Shown: in pieces, positions 35,321 to 45,635 of the stretch
How positions within the stretch are numbered: position 1 is the stretch's first letter
Layout: every line of letters begins with the position of its first letter
DNA from: Microterricola viridarii
Lineage (GTDB): Bacteria; Actinomycetota; Actinomycetes; Actinomycetales; Microbacteriaceae
Length of the DNA: 64,000 bases
Direction: 5' to 3'
NCBI RefSeq assembly: GCF_900104895.1
Contig: NZ_LT629742.1
Span: forward strand, 1,674,001-1,738,000
Made by a program: the position numbers and the translations under genes
The notes under the pieces: generated by a model
Seen by the model: the letters and a program-made list of their open reading frames with translations, nothing else
Told to the model about the DNA's origin: nothing
Database searches by the model: none

Positions 35321-36274
35321 ATGCGGCCACCAGAACTCGAGCACGACCTCGACCTCGACTCCCACTCGCTGCGCGTCGTCAACGCGATCGCCGAACACGG
35401 TTCGATCACCGCGGCGGCCGAGGCGCTCGGCTACAGCCAGCCCGCGATCAGCCAGCACCTCAAGCGGCTGGAGGCGCGCATCGGCATGCCGGCGATCGAG
35501 CGCGTCGGCCGCGGGGTGCGGCTCACGGAGGCCGGCCAGGTGCTGGCCCGCTACGCCCTGCCCGTGATCAGCGCGCTGGACGCCGCGGCCGGCGAGCTCG
35601 CCGAGCTCAGCGGGCTCCGCTCCGGCCGGGTGCGCCTGGCCGCCTTCCCCTCTGCCTCGCCGACGATCGTGCCGCGGCTGCTCGCCGCGATGAACGAGCG
35701 GCACCCCGGCATCAACATCAGCTACATCGAGGCCGAGCCGCCCGAGGCCGTCGCCGCGGTGCGCGAGAGCCGGGCCGACCTCGCCCTCACGTTCAGCTAC
35801 CGGGGCGACCCGCACACCGAGAGCGCGCACGGCCTCTCGGTGCGGGCGCTCAGCCGGGAGGAGATGATGCTGGTGCTGCCGGCCGGGCACCCCCTCGCGA
35901 CATCCGGGACCGTCGACGTCTCCCAGCTCTCCGGCGAGGCGTGGATCGCCGGCTGCCCGCGCTGCCGCGGCCACCTGCTCGAGCTCTGCGACGACAGCGG
36001 CTTCACGCCGCGGATCGGCTACGAGACCGACAACTTCCTCGCCGTGATGAGCATGGTTGCGGCCGGGCTCGGCGTCGCCGTGCTGCCGACCCTCGCCATC
36101 GAATCGGCCGGGGTGCCGGCCGGCGTCGTGGTGCGGCCGACGAGCAAGCGCAACTTCCGCACGATCCACGTGGTCGGCACCCCGGGGGCCCGGCAGGTGC
36201 CGGCGATCGCGGCCACCCTGCAGATGCTCGCCGAGCTGACGACCAGCCGAAACCAGGAAAGTGTGCGCGCCTGA
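35321..36274 (+). CDS. LysR-family transcriptional regulator
   Basis: A 317-residue regulator. The winged helix-turn-helix is at residues about 16-75 ([20 protein letters not shown]) and the periplasmic-binding-like effector domain starts near 105 ([16 protein letters not shown]). It is divergent from the PLP enzyme gene and probably activates it and represses itself. GCPRCRGH in the effector domain adds two cysteines that could be redox-active; this is only an observation. The 3' end is 56 bp before gltX. Confidence 0.9.
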   Translation: MRPPELEHDLDLDSHSLRVVNAIAEHGSITAAAEALGYSQPAISQHLKRLEARIGMPAIERVGRGVRLTEAGQVLARYALPVISALDAAAGELAELSGLRSGRVRLAAFPSASPTIVPRLLAAMNERHPGINISYIEAEPPEAVAAVRESRADLALTFSYRGDPHTESAHGLSVRALSREEMMLVLPAGHPLATSGTVDVSQLSGEAWIAGCPRCRGHLLELCDDSGFTPRIGYETDNFLAVMSMVAAGLGVAVLPTLAIESAGVPAGVVVRPTSKRNFRTIHVVGTPGARQVPAIAATLQMLAELTTSRNQESVRA

Positions 36275-36330
36275 CGCGCGTCGGCCCTTGGCCACGGATA
36301 TTACCGCCGACGACGGCTAAGATCGACATG

Positions 36331-37848
36331 ATGTCTGACGCAAATCACCCCTGGTCCACCGCCACCGGCAGCGACGTTCGTGTGCGCTTCTGCCCCTCGC
36401 CCACCGGAACGCCGCACGTCGGCATGGTCCGCACGGCCCTGTTCAACTGGGCCTACGCGCGCCACACCGGCGGCAAGCTGATCTTCCGCATCGAGGACAC
36501 GGATGCCGCCCGCGACAGCGAGGAGAGCTTCCACCAGCTCGTCGACGCGCTCACCTGGCTGAATCTCGACTGGGACGAGGGCGTCAACGTGGGCGGCCCG
36601 CACGAGCCGTACCGGCAGTCGGAGCGCACCTCCCTCTACCTCGAGGTGATCCAGAAACTCAAGGTCTCCGGACACGTCTACGAGTCCTTCTCGAACGCCG
36701 AGGAGATCGACGCCCGCAACGACGCGGCCGGCCGCGCCCGCCAGCACGGCTACGACAACTTCGACCGCACCCTCACCGAGGAACAGCGCGCCGCCTTCCG
36801 CGCGGAGGGCCGCGAGCCCGCCCTGCGCCTGCGGGTGCCGGACACCGACCTCTCCTTCACCGACCTGGTCCGCGGCGAGATCACCTTCCCGGCCGGCTCG
36901 TTCACCGACTTCGTCGTGGTGCGCCCGAACGGCGCCCCGCTCTACACGCTGGTCAACCCCGTCGATGACGCGCTGATGGGAGTGACGCACGTGCTCCGCG
37001 GCGAGGACCTGCTCTCCTCCACCCCGCGCCAGATCGCGCTCTACCACGCGCTGATCGACATCGGCGTGACGACCTTCGTGCCGCTCTTCGGTCACATGCC
37101 CTACGTCATGGGCGACGGCAACAAGAAGCTCTCCAAGCGCGACCCGGAGTCGAACCTGTTCCACCACCGGGAGCGGGGCTTCATCCCGGAGGGCCTGGTC
37201 AACTACCTCTCCCTGCTCGGCTGGTCGCTCTCGCACGACCGCGACGTGTTCTCCATCGCGGAGCTCATCGCCGCCTTCGACATCGAGGACGTCAACCCGA
37301 ACCCGGCTCGCTTCGACCTGAAGAAGGCCGAGTCGATCAACGGCGACCACATCCGCATGCTCGACGTCGTCGACTTCGCGGCGCGCACTGTGCCCTACCT
37401 CGAGGCTGCCGGCATCCTCACCGCCCCGCTCACCCCGAGCCAGGCCGCGACGCTGGCCGAGGCCGCCCCGCTCGTGCAGGAGCGCATCACGCTTCTCGGC
37501 GAGGCGCCCGGCATGCTCGGCTTCCTGTTCACGGATGCCGCGGGCTTGCAGTACGACGAGGCGGCGCTCGCCTCGCTGCCCGCGAACGCCGGAGAGGTGC
37601 TCGCCGCCTCCCTGGACGCGCTCGATCGTATTCCCGCAGCGGAATGGACCCACGAGCAAGTGCAGGAGGCGCTCAGCGCCGCGCTCATCACCGGCCTCGA
37701 GCTGAAGCCCCGCATCGCCTACGGGCCGCTGCGCGTCGCGGTCTCCGGGCGCAAGGTGTCCCCGCCGCTGTTCGAGTCGATGCAGATCCTCGGCAAGGAC
37801 GACGCCCTCGCGCGTCTGAACCGCCTGGCCGCCTCTCTGCAGGCCTAG
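36331..37848 (+). CDS. gltX: Glutamate-tRNA ligase
   Basis: A 505-residue class I synthetase charging tRNA-Glu. The HIGH-type motif is in [20 protein letters not shown], the KMSKS-type motif is KKLSKRDPE, and the C-terminal helical anticodon domain is complete. TAAGAT (36318-36323) lies seven bases before ATG 36331 and no Shine-Dalgarno is present, so a leaderless mRNA is likely; ATG 36328 is an adjacent option. Most actinobacteria lack GlnRS, so this enzyme probably also mischarges tRNA-Gln for GatCAB. A tRNA-Gln gene is 1 kb downstream. Confidence 0.96.
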   Translation: MSDANHPWSTATGSDVRVRFCPSPTGTPHVGMVRTALFNWAYARHTGGKLIFRIEDTDAARDSEESFHQLVDALTWLNLDWDEGVNVGGPHEPYRQSERTSLYLEVIQKLKVSGHVYESFSNAEEIDARNDAAGRARQHGYDNFDRTLTEEQRAAFRAEGREPALRLRVPDTDLSFTDLVRGEITFPAGSFTDFVVVRPNGAPLYTLVNPVDDALMGVTHVLRGEDLLSSTPRQIALYHALIDIGVTTFVPLFGHMPYVMGDGNKKLSKRDPESNLFHHRERGFIPEGLVNYLSLLGWSLSHDRDVFSIAELIAAFDIEDVNPNPARFDLKKAESINGDHIRMLDVVDFAARTVPYLEAAGILTAPLTPSQAATLAEAAPLVQERITLLGEAPGMLGFLFTDAAGLQYDEAALASLPANAGEVLAASLDALDRIPAAEWTHEQVQEALSAALITGLELKPRIAYGPLRVAVSGRKVSPPLFESMQILGKDDALARLNRLAASLQA

Positions 37849-37862
37849 TTTCGGGAGGTGTC

Positions 37863-38780
37863 GTGAGCGATTTCGACGTCGCCGTCGTTGGCGCGGGCCC
37901 GGCGGGGCTGAGTGCCGCGCTGGGGCTCGTGCGGTCCCGCCGAACCGTGCTGCTGGTCGACAGCAACCGGCCGAGGAACGCGGCGACGCTGCGCTCGCAC
38001 GGCTTCCTCACCCGCGATGGCGTGCCGCCGCTGGAGCTGCGCAAGCTCGGCCGTGAGGAGTTCGAGGCATACCCCGGCGCGAACTTCCACGCCGGGCTCG
38101 TGCAGCGCGTGCAGCAGGACGCGGACGGCTTCCGGCTCAGCGTGCGCGGCATCCGCGGTTCGAGCGACCTGGAGGCCACGGTCGGCAACATCGTCGTGGC
38201 GACGGGCCTGATCGAGAAGCTGCCGTCCGTGCCGAGCCTGCGTGCCTGGTACGGCACCGACCTGCACAGCTGCATCGAGTGTGACGGCTACGAGAAGCGC
38301 GACGCCGCCCTCGCCCTGATCGGCGAGTCCGGCGACCTCGCCGAGCGGGCGCTGCTGATCAGCCAGTGGTCGAGCGACCTGATCGTGTTCACGAACGGCG
38401 CCGCCGCCGTGACCGCGGCAGAGCAGGCCGCGTTGGCCCGGCGCGGCGTGCAGGTCGAGCGGCGCGCGATCGCCGACGTAGTGGGGGAGCGCGGCCGGAT
38501 GACGGGTGTCCTGCTCGAGGACGGCGAGACGATCCCGCGCGAGGCCGGCTTCGTGCGCCCGGAGTGGACCCCCGCCATCGACTACCTCGACGGCATCGGG
38601 GTGCGGCTGGACGACTCGGGCCTGATCGCCGTGGACGGCCTCGGCCGCACCAGCGTGCCCGGCGTGTACGCTGCAGGCGACTCGACGGCCCCCGGGCCGG
38701 AGCAGCTCATCATCGCGGCCGGGCACGGCGCCCAGGTGGCGGCTGCGCTGAACCGGGACCTGCTCGGACCGCTGCTCTGA
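37863..38780 (+). CDS. Thioredoxin-reductase-like FAD/NAD(P) oxidoreductase
   Basis: A 305-residue flavoprotein. The FAD site is DVAVVGAGPAGLSAALG at the N-terminus; a second nucleotide site appears as IGESGDLAERA; GVYAAGD near the end binds FAD. The redox pair is CIEC (SCIECDGYEKRD), the position of CATC in TrxB, but the surrounding sequence is diverged. It may reduce a thioredoxin-like partner or be a TrxB-like oxidase with another thiol substrate. GTG 37863 follows GGGAGGT and is 14 bp after gltX. Confidence 0.87.
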   Translation: MSDFDVAVVGAGPAGLSAALGLVRSRRTVLLVDSNRPRNAATLRSHGFLTRDGVPPLELRKLGREEFEAYPGANFHAGLVQRVQQDADGFRLSVRGIRGSSDLEATVGNIVVATGLIEKLPSVPSLRAWYGTDLHSCIECDGYEKRDAALALIGESGDLAERALLISQWSSDLIVFTNGAAAVTAAEQAALARRGVQVERRAIADVVGERGRMTGVLLEDGETIPREAGFVRPEWTPAIDYLDGIGVRLDDSGLIAVDGLGRTSVPGVYAAGDSTAPGPEQLIIAAGHGAQVAAALNRDLLGPLL

Positions 38781-38825
38781 CAGCCCCGAAAACGGGTGCG
38801 GCACGCGCGGGATTCCGCTCCGGTT

Positions 38826-38854
38826 TTGCCCTAGCTCGCCGCATGGGTTAGAGT
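38826..38854 (+). promoter_or_regulatory. Promoter of tRNA-Gln
   Basis: TTGCCC (38826-38831), 17-nt spacer, TAGAGT (38849-38854), about 48 nt before the tRNA. Confidence 0.6.
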
Positions 38855-38902
38855 TCTTTTCGGCCCGAGGTTCGCTTCCGGGTCACCGGCCCGGTAGGGC
38901 AT

Positions 38903-38974
38903 TGGGGTATGGTGTAATTGGCAACACGGAGGTTTCTGGTACCTTTGTTCTTGGTTCGAGTCCAGGTACCCCAG
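38903..38974 (+). tRNA. tRNA-Gln (CUG)
   Basis: A 72-nt cloverleaf. The acceptor TGGGGTA (38903-38909) pairs perfectly with TACCCCA (38967-38973), discriminator G. The anticodon loop TTCTGGT reads CUG; the T-arm has GGTTCGAGTCC. CCA is not encoded. No other RNA gene is joined to it. Confidence 0.95.
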
Positions 38975-38989
38975 CAGTAATACAGTACG

Positions 38990-39017
38990 AACCCGGGAGT
39001 GATCTCCCGGGTTTTCG
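38990..39017 (+). terminator. Terminator of tRNA-Gln
   Basis: AACCCGGGAG-TGAT-CTCCCGGGTT followed by TTCG; a 10-bp stem with a T-run, 15 bp after the tRNA. Confidence 0.85.
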
Positions 39018-39164
39018 TCGTTTAACGGCCCATCCGCGGCATCCGCTGGCCCCGCCGAATTATCACCCTCGCAGCATGATGGCTCCCGCCCGGCGTGCGG
39101 GTTACGCTGGGCCACCGCCGGCGAGGGCGTGCTCGTCGGATCACTGCCAACGGATGGAGTGGCG

Positions 39165-40622
39165 ATGGAAATCGTGCTCGTGGTCTTGCAAGCGTGTGTC
39201 GTCATCGGGGCCATCGTGCTCGGCGTCCGGACCGGGGGCCTGGGCCTCGGGCTCTGGGGTGTCGTCGGCACCGTCGTCCTGGTCTTCGCCTTCCAGCTTC
39301 CGCCCGGCTCCATCCCGGTCGACGCGTTCTTCATCATCATCGCGGTGATCACGGCATCCTCCGCGATGCAGGCCGCCGGCGGCATCGACTACCTGGTCTC
39401 GATCGCCTCGAAGATCATCCAGGCGAACCCGAAGCGGCTGACCTACGTCGCACCGCTCGTGGCGTTCGTGTTCACCGTGCTCTCGGGAACGTCGAACATC
39501 TTCTTCGCCCTCATCCCCGTCATCTACGAGACCTCCTACCGCAACGGGCAGCGCCCGGAGCGGGCCCTCGCGGCCTCGACGGTCACCTCGGGCCTCGGGA
39601 TCACGGCGAGCCCGGTCTCGGCGGCCATGGCCGCCTACCTCGTGCTCATGGAGGGCACGGGGTACGGGCTTCCCCAGATCCTGCTCATCACCGTGCCGGC
39701 CGCCGTCGTCGCCTGTATCGTGGCCTCCTTCGTGCAGCAGCGCCTCGGCAAGGACCTGCTCGACGACCCGGTGTTCCTCAAGAGGGTCGAAGAGGGCACG
39801 GTGGAGGTGCCGGCCGTCCTGGCCGAGCGGTATGCGGCGAAGATGGGCAAGAGCCCGGTGCCGGCCGCCGACGCCACCTCGGCTGGCGCCTCCGCGGGCG
39901 CCCCCGCTGGCGCCGCCGCGGAGCAGCCGCCCGCCAAGGCCGTGCTGATCGAGCACCCCGTCCCCCCGGGCGGCATGACCGCCGCGATGATCTTCGTCGC
40001 CGGGACCCTGCTGATCGTGCTGCTCGGCCTGTTCCCCGGCCTCCGCCCGGCCTTCCCGGACGAGGAGGGCGAACTGGTGCCGATCGGCATGTCGACGGTC
40101 ATCGAGATGATCATGTTCAGCGTGGCCCTCGTCATCATCCTGGCCCGCCGGGTCAAGCCGTCCACAGTGGTCGAGCAGCCGCTGCTCAAGTCCGGCTTCG
40201 TCGCCGCGGTCGCCCTCTTCGGTATCGCGTGGATGGCCGACACCTTCATCTCGGCCAACCAGGAGACGATCATCGAACCGCTCGGCGCGATGATCGAGGC
40301 CAACCCGCTGCTGCTCGCCGTCGCCCTGTTCATCGTCTGTGGTCTGACGACCAGCCAGTCGGCGACGACGAACACGATGATCCCCATCGCCTTGGCCGCC
40401 GGCCTGGCGCCGGGAATCATCACCGCCATGTGGCCGTCCCTCATCGGCGTCTGGCTGTTCCCGGCGAACGGCTCGCAGATCGCCGCCGTCGAGACAGACC
40501 TCACGGGGTCGACCAAGCTGACCCAGGTGCCCGTCTGGCACTCGTTCACGATCCCGATGCTGGTGTCGTGGGCCGCGGTCGTCGCGGCCGGCCTGTTGAT
40601 TCAGCTCGCGATTCCTGCGTGA
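39165..40622 (+). CDS. C4-dicarboxylate transporter, Dcu-like family
   Basis: A 485-residue membrane protein with about 11 hydrophobic segments. The region SGTSNIFFALIPVIYETSYR and then RPERALAASTVTSGLGITASPVSAA matches the conserved Dcu (DcuA/DcuB) core. A cytosolic loop near residues 215-275 is long and Ala/Pro-rich. ATG 39165 (GGAG upstream) removes 12 residues of a longer open frame. First gene of an operon with an M20 peptidase and an APC permease. Likely exchanges or takes up succinate, fumarate, malate or aspartate; in an aerobe a scavenging role is more likely than fumarate respiration. Substrate inferred. Confidence 0.85.
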   Translation: MEIVLVVLQACVVIGAIVLGVRTGGLGLGLWGVVGTVVLVFAFQLPPGSIPVDAFFIIIAVITASSAMQAAGGIDYLVSIASKIIQANPKRLTYVAPLVAFVFTVLSGTSNIFFALIPVIYETSYRNGQRPERALAASTVTSGLGITASPVSAAMAAYLVLMEGTGYGLPQILLITVPAAVVACIVASFVQQRLGKDLLDDPVFLKRVEEGTVEVPAVLAERYAAKMGKSPVPAADATSAGASAGAPAGAAAEQPPAKAVLIEHPVPPGGMTAAMIFVAGTLLIVLLGLFPGLRPAFPDEEGELVPIGMSTVIEMIMFSVALVIILARRVKPSTVVEQPLLKSGFVAAVALFGIAWMADTFISANQETIIEPLGAMIEANPLLLAVALFIVCGLTTSQSATTNTMIPIALAAGLAPGIITAMWPSLIGVWLFPANGSQIAAVETDLTGSTKLTQVPVWHSFTIPMLVSWAAVVAAGLLIQLAIPA

Positions 40623-40669
40623 GCGCCCCGCCCCACCGCAGAAGAACCCAGCCCGTCGAGGAGGAACCC

Positions 40670-42025
40670 ATGTCCGATCCCAGCCGCATCGCCGCCGCAG
40701 CCGCAGAGCTCATGCCCGAGGTGCTGGAGCGCCTGGAGCGTCTCGTGCGCATCCCCTCCATCGCCTTCCCCGGCTTCGATCCCGAACCGGTGCACGCGAT
40801 GGGCGCGGCCGTCGTCGAGCTGTTCACGGATGCCGGGGTGACGGGCGTGAGCCTCCTCGATGTGCCAGACGGCTACCCGTGCGTGTACGCCGACATCCCC
40901 GGCCCGGCCGGCTCGCCGACCGTGCTGCTGTACGCGCACTACGACGTGCAGCCGGCGCCGCCCAGTCAGGGCTGGTCGAGTGAGCCATTCGAGCCCATCA
41001 CGAAGGCCGACGGCCGCATCTACGGGCGAGGCGCGGCCGACGACAAGTCCGGCCTCGTCATCCACTACGGAACGCTGAAGCTGCTCGGCGGGCAGCTGCC
41101 GTGCAACCTCAAGATCCTGGTCGAGGGGGAGGAGGAGACGATCTCGCACCTGGAGGCGTTCGTGGAGGCCAACCCCGAGCTGTTCACGGCGGACGCCTAT
41201 GTGATTGCCGACATCGGCCCGCAGCGCGTCGGGCGGCCAGGGCTCACGACCGCGCTCCGCGGTGATGTCGCCTGCACCGTCACGGTGCGCACCCTCGCCA
41301 ACCCGGTGCACTCCGGCATGTTCGGTGGGGCGGCGCCCGACGCGCTGACCGCCATGATCCGGATCCTCGACACGCTGCACGACGAGAACGGCGACACCGT
41401 CATCCCCGGCGTCGACAGCGGGAGGTGGAGCGGCGCGGCCATGGAGGAGGACGTCTACCGGGAGGGTTCCGCCATCCTGCCCGACGTCGAGTACCTCGGC
41501 ACCGGGACGCTCTCAGACCGGATCTGGGCCAAGCCGTCTGTCACGGTGCTCGGCATGGACCTGCCGAACACGGCGGAGGCCTCCAACGTGCTGCTGCCGG
41601 AGGTCACGGCGAAGCTCTCGATGCGGATCGTGCCCGGGTCGGACGGTGACGCCCAGCTCGAGGCGCTGATGGCCCATCTGCGCGCACAGCGCCCGTGGAA
41701 CTGCCAGGTCGAGGTGGAGAAGGTCAAGGTGGGCCACGCCTTCGCCGTGGAAGAGTCGCACCCGGCGATCGTCGCAGCCTCCACCGCGCTCACCGACGCC
41801 TACGGCGCGCCCGTCGAGTCGATCGGCAGCGGGGCGTCGATCCCTCTCGTGGCCTCGCTGCAGAAGGTGGCGCCCCAGGGCGCGATCATCCTGTGGGGCG
41901 CAGAGGACACCGCGCAGTCCCGCATCCACGCCTCGGACGAGTCCGTCGACCCGGGCGAGATCGAGCGGATGATCGCCGCGCAGACGCTGTTCATCCTCAA
42001 CCTGGCCGAGGCCGCCCGCGGCTGA
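40670..42025 (+). CDS. M20 family metallopeptidase (dipeptidase/carboxypeptidase)
   Basis: A 451-residue zinc peptidase. Metal ligands lie in LLYAHYDVQPAP (His, Asp), GRGAADDKSG (Asp), EGEEETIS (Glu pair), and the C-terminal SRIHASDE. The dimerisation domain sits between. The size and NPVHSGMFGGAAPDAL fit the dipeptidase/ArgE-DapE group. GAGGAA before ATG 40670; 47 bp after the Dcu gene. It probably cleaves imported dipeptides or N-acyl amino acids that the flanking permeases handle; inference from the operon. Confidence 0.93.
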   Translation: MSDPSRIAAAAAELMPEVLERLERLVRIPSIAFPGFDPEPVHAMGAAVVELFTDAGVTGVSLLDVPDGYPCVYADIPGPAGSPTVLLYAHYDVQPAPPSQGWSSEPFEPITKADGRIYGRGAADDKSGLVIHYGTLKLLGGQLPCNLKILVEGEEETISHLEAFVEANPELFTADAYVIADIGPQRVGRPGLTTALRGDVACTVTVRTLANPVHSGMFGGAAPDALTAMIRILDTLHDENGDTVIPGVDSGRWSGAAMEEDVYREGSAILPDVEYLGTGTLSDRIWAKPSVTVLGMDLPNTAEASNVLLPEVTAKLSMRIVPGSDGDAQLEALMAHLRAQRPWNCQVEVEKVKVGHAFAVEESHPAIVAASTALTDAYGAPVESIGSGASIPLVASLQKVAPQGAIILWGAEDTAQSRIHASDESVDPGEIERMIAAQTLFILNLAEAARG

Positions 42026-42060
42026 GCACGCGCCGACCGCTCGGCGCAGAGGAGGGTGAG

Positions 42061-43344
42061 ATGTCCGCTCCACCGGGCACGAAGAGGATGACGGTCCTCC
42101 AGGCGACGTTCATCGGCGTCGGCTCGATGGTCGGCGCCGGAATCTTCGCCCTGCTGGGCGCGGCGGGCGCGGTGGCGGGGTCGGCCGTCTGGCTGTCGTT
42201 CCTCATCGCCGGGATCATCGCCGCGCTGCAGGGCTACTCCTTCGCCAAGCTCGGCGCCCAGTATCCCTCCGGCGGCGGCATCCTCACCTTCCTCAGCCGC
42301 GGGTTCGGGGAGGGCCACCTGACCGGCATCGGCTCCTGGTTGTTCTTCTCCGCCGGGTCCATCGTCGTCGCCATGATCGCCTCCTCCTTCGGCAGCTACG
42401 CCAGCTCGGTCGTCGCCGACGGAGACCCGTTCTGGGCGAAGGTGCTGGCTGTGGCGCTGGTACTCGTGATGACGGGGCTGAACGCGGTCGGCCCGACAGC
42501 CGTCGCCCGCGTGCAGTCGGTCATCGTGATCGTGGTGCTCGGCATCCTGGTCGTCTTCGCGGCGGTGACCATCGCCACCTGGAACCCGGCGCTGCTCGCG
42601 CCGTCCGGTTATCCGGCGGTCCAGGAGATCGTCGCCAGCGTCGCACTCACGTTCTTCGCCTTCCTCGGCTTCGGTGTGATCACCTTCACCGCCAAGGACC
42701 TCCCCAACCCGGCCCGCCAGTTGCCCAGGGCCATCTACCTCGCCATCGCCATCGCCACGACAATCTACGTCGCCGTCTCCCTGGGCGTTTTCGGCACCCT
42801 CACCGCCGACCAGGTCGTCGAGTACGGCAGCACCGCGCTCGCCGAGGCGGCGAAGCCGGTGCTGGGCCAGGCCGGCTACGTGCTCATGGTGATCACGGCG
42901 CTCTTCTCGACGACGGGCGCCGTCAACGCCGGGCTGTACCCGTCGATCGGGATGACGGCCCACCTCGCCTCGGTCGGACAGTTCCCGCCCGTCTTCGGCC
43001 GCTCGGTCGGGCGGTTCCCGGTCGGACTGCTCGTCATGGCGGCACTCGCGATCACGCTCGTCGTCGGCTTCGACGTGAACAAGATCGCCTCCATCGGCAG
43101 CGCGGTCGCGCTGCTGGTGTTCTCCGCCGTCACGGTCGCGCACTTCCGGCTGTTCCGCATCACCGGCGCCAGCATCGTCGTGCTGGTGATCGCACTCATC
43201 ACGACGTTGGGCACCTTCATCGTGTTCTGCACCACGACTCTCGCCGAGGAGCCGACAAGCGCGATCGCACTCGTCGGCATCATCGCCCTGTCCATCATCA
43301 TCGACTTCGTCTGGAAGGCCAGCGCCCGCCGTTCCAGGGCCTGA
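42061..43344 (+). CDS. Amino acid permease, APC family
   Basis: A 427-residue transporter with about 12 membrane segments. The first helix GVGSMVGAGIFALLG is the APC substrate-binding turn; YPSGGGILTFLSRGFGEG follows. It lies 35 bp after the M20 peptidase with GAGGGTGAG upstream, as third gene of that operon. Probable role: export or uptake of the amino acids released by the peptidase. Substrate unknown. Confidence 0.9.
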   Translation: MSAPPGTKRMTVLQATFIGVGSMVGAGIFALLGAAGAVAGSAVWLSFLIAGIIAALQGYSFAKLGAQYPSGGGILTFLSRGFGEGHLTGIGSWLFFSAGSIVVAMIASSFGSYASSVVADGDPFWAKVLAVALVLVMTGLNAVGPTAVARVQSVIVIVVLGILVVFAAVTIATWNPALLAPSGYPAVQEIVASVALTFFAFLGFGVITFTAKDLPNPARQLPRAIYLAIAIATTIYVAVSLGVFGTLTADQVVEYGSTALAEAAKPVLGQAGYVLMVITALFSTTGAVNAGLYPSIGMTAHLASVGQFPPVFGRSVGRFPVGLLVMAALAITLVVGFDVNKIASIGSAVALLVFSAVTVAHFRLFRITGASIVVLVIALITTLGTFIVFCTTTLAEEPTSAIALVGIIALSIIIDFVWKASARRSRA

Positions 43345-43430
43345 AAGTTAGCCGAGGACGACTCATTTTCTGGCTGGAATCTCTGGACTTCGACGATTCG
43401 ATGTTGTTCGATTGAACTCCGGTTGGGTTG

Positions 43431-45635
43431 ATGAGTGTGCAGGACGGGTGTGATCCAGTGGGCCGCAAGAAACCTCAGGAGCCGTCCTTCACCGAGACGC
43501 GAAGCCCGGGGGGAGTGATCGGCGGGCTGCTCGGCCTCGTGGCCGCCGCCATCGCCTGCGGGGTGCTCGTGGCCGGCGCCGTCACCCCCGTCGTCGCCCT
43601 GGGCGGCCTGGCCGCGAGCAACTCGATGGCCTACTTCGAGGGCCTCCCCGAGTACCTCGCCATCACCCCGCTCTCCCAGAAGAGCAACATCTACGCGATG
43701 CAGGCCGATGGCACGCCGCTTCTGCTCGCCTCGTTCTACGACCAGAACCGCGTCGAAGTGGGCTGGGACCAGGTGGGCCAGTTTGTCAAGGATGCGACGA
43801 TCGCCGGCGAGGACCCGCGCTACTACGAGCACAACGGCATCGACGCCCAGGGCACGTTGCGCGCCGTGGCGATGACGGTGCTCGGCGACCAGATTCAGGG
43901 CGGTTCCTCGATCGCCCAGCAGTACGTCAAGAATGTGCGCGTGCAGACCTGCGAGCTCGAGGCCACAGAGGCGAAGCGGATGAGCTGTTACGACGAGGCG
44001 ACCGCGACCTCCGCGTCGCGCAAGCTCAAGGAGATGCGCCTGGCGCTCGGGGTGGAGAAGCGGTACACCAAAGACGAGGTGCTGCTCGGCTACCTGAACA
44101 TCGCCGGATTCGGCGGCCGGGTGTATGGCATCGAATCGGCAGCCAACTACTACTTCAACACCTCGGCATCCGCACTGACCCTCGCCCAGTCGGCCAGCCT
44201 GATGGCCATCGTCAACAACCCGGTGAAGTTCCAGCTGGACAACCCGGACAGCTTCTCGAACGGTGCCGCCAACGGCTACGCGGCCAATAGGACCAGGCGC
44301 GACTACATCCTCGACCAGATGCTGCGCTACGACAAGATCACCCAGCAGCAGCACGACGAGGCGGTCGCCGCCCCCATTGAGCCCCAGATCACGGAGCCGA
44401 GCACCGGCTGCCAGACGGCTGGCCCCTCCGCGTTCTTCTGCGACTACGTCAGCGCGGTGCTGCAGACGGACCCCGTCTTCGGGGCCGACGCCGACACCCG
44501 CCTGCTCAACTTCCGCCGCGGCGGCTACAACGTCTACACCACGCTCGACATGGAGCTGCAGAATGCGGCCACGCGCGCCATGGGCGAGAACGTGCCCCTG
44601 AGCTACCCGGGCTGGGACGTCGGAGGCGTCATCTCGAGTGTGGAGGTCGGCAGCGGCCGGGTGCTCGCGATGGTGCAGAACAAGGCGTACACCCAAGACC
44701 CGGCGGTCGCCGGCGCTGACCCCACGTACACCGCGCTCAACTACAACACCGACTACGACCAGGGTGGTTCCGGCGGCTTCCAGCCGGGTTCGGGGTACAA
44801 GGTGTTCACGCTGGCCGAGTGGTTGAAGGAGGGGCATTCGCTGAACGAGCGGGTCGACTCCCGGCCGAAGGCGAGCTGGGGCACCTTCAAAGACAGCTGC
44901 CTGGGGCCGCAGAACTACGACAGCGAGCACTGGAGTCCGAAGAACGACGCCAATGAGGCCGGCGCCAACTACACGGCGCTGCAGTCGACGCTGCAGTCGA
45001 TCAACACCGGCTACATCGGCATGGCCAAGAAGATCGATCTCTGCGGCATCCGCAAGACGGCGGAGGCATTCGACATGCACAGGGCCGACGGCGAGCCGCT
45101 CGTGCAGAGCGCATCGGCGGTCATCGGCATCAACGAGGTCGCGCCGCTCAGTATGGCCGTCGCCTTCGCCGGCATCGCGAACAACGGCGTGACCTGCAGC
45201 GCCGTCGCGATCGATCGCATCGTCGACTCGAGCGGCGCAGAGCTGCCCGTGCCACAGTCCGTCTGCCAACAGTCGGTGACCCCGGATGTCGCCGCCGCCA
45301 TGCATTTCGCCCTGCAAGGGGTGATGACCAGCGGCACTGCCACGCAGTCGTGGACGTCGACGTCGCCCCGCGTGCCCATGATCGGCAAGACCGGCACGAC
45401 CGACGGCAACAAGGACACCTGGATGAACGGGGCGAGCAGCGAGGTCGCCACCGTTGCGGCCGTCGTCAGTGTGACGGGGGACGCCAACCAGCGGGCGACC
45501 TACTTCGACAGCGGGCTGGCATCCACGGCCAGGCACCGCATGTGGTCGGCGGTGATGTCGGTGGCGAACGCGAAGTACGGCGGCAACCCGTTCACCACCA
45601 TCTCGCCGTCGACGGCGCTCCGGCCGAGCAACTAG
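43431..45635 (+). CDS. Class A penicillin-binding protein
   Basis: A 734-residue bifunctional cell-wall synthase with a single N-terminal membrane anchor (residues about 28-60). The GT51 domain has Glu127 in TIAGEDPRYYEHNGID and GGSSIAQQYVKN. The transpeptidase domain has the SxxK serine in QPGSGYKVF, SxN as LQSINTGYI, and GKTGTTDG. There is no PASTA domain. The start is not decided by a Shine-Dalgarno; ATG 43431 is the simplest choice, GTG 43458 an alternative. The stop shares CTAG with the convergent MBL gene. Makes and cross-links peptidoglycan at the outer face of the membrane. Confidence 0.93.
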   Translation: MSVQDGCDPVGRKKPQEPSFTETRSPGGVIGGLLGLVAAAIACGVLVAGAVTPVVALGGLAASNSMAYFEGLPEYLAITPLSQKSNIYAMQADGTPLLLASFYDQNRVEVGWDQVGQFVKDATIAGEDPRYYEHNGIDAQGTLRAVAMTVLGDQIQGGSSIAQQYVKNVRVQTCELEATEAKRMSCYDEATATSASRKLKEMRLALGVEKRYTKDEVLLGYLNIAGFGGRVYGIESAANYYFNTSASALTLAQSASLMAIVNNPVKFQLDNPDSFSNGAANGYAANRTRRDYILDQMLRYDKITQQQHDEAVAAPIEPQITEPSTGCQTAGPSAFFCDYVSAVLQTDPVFGADADTRLLNFRRGGYNVYTTLDMELQNAATRAMGENVPLSYPGWDVGGVISSVEVGSGRVLAMVQNKAYTQDPAVAGADPTYTALNYNTDYDQGGSGGFQPGSGYKVFTLAEWLKEGHSLNERVDSRPKASWGTFKDSCLGPQNYDSEHWSPKNDANEAGANYTALQSTLQSINTGYIGMAKKIDLCGIRKTAEAFDMHRADGEPLVQSASAVIGINEVAPLSMAVAFAGIANNGVTCSAVAIDRIVDSSGAELPVPQSVCQQSVTPDVAAAMHFALQGVMTSGTATQSWTSTSPRVPMIGKTGTTDGNKDTWMNGASSEVATVAAVVSVTGDANQRATYFDSGLASTARHRMWSAVMSVANAKYGGNPFTTISPSTALRPSN

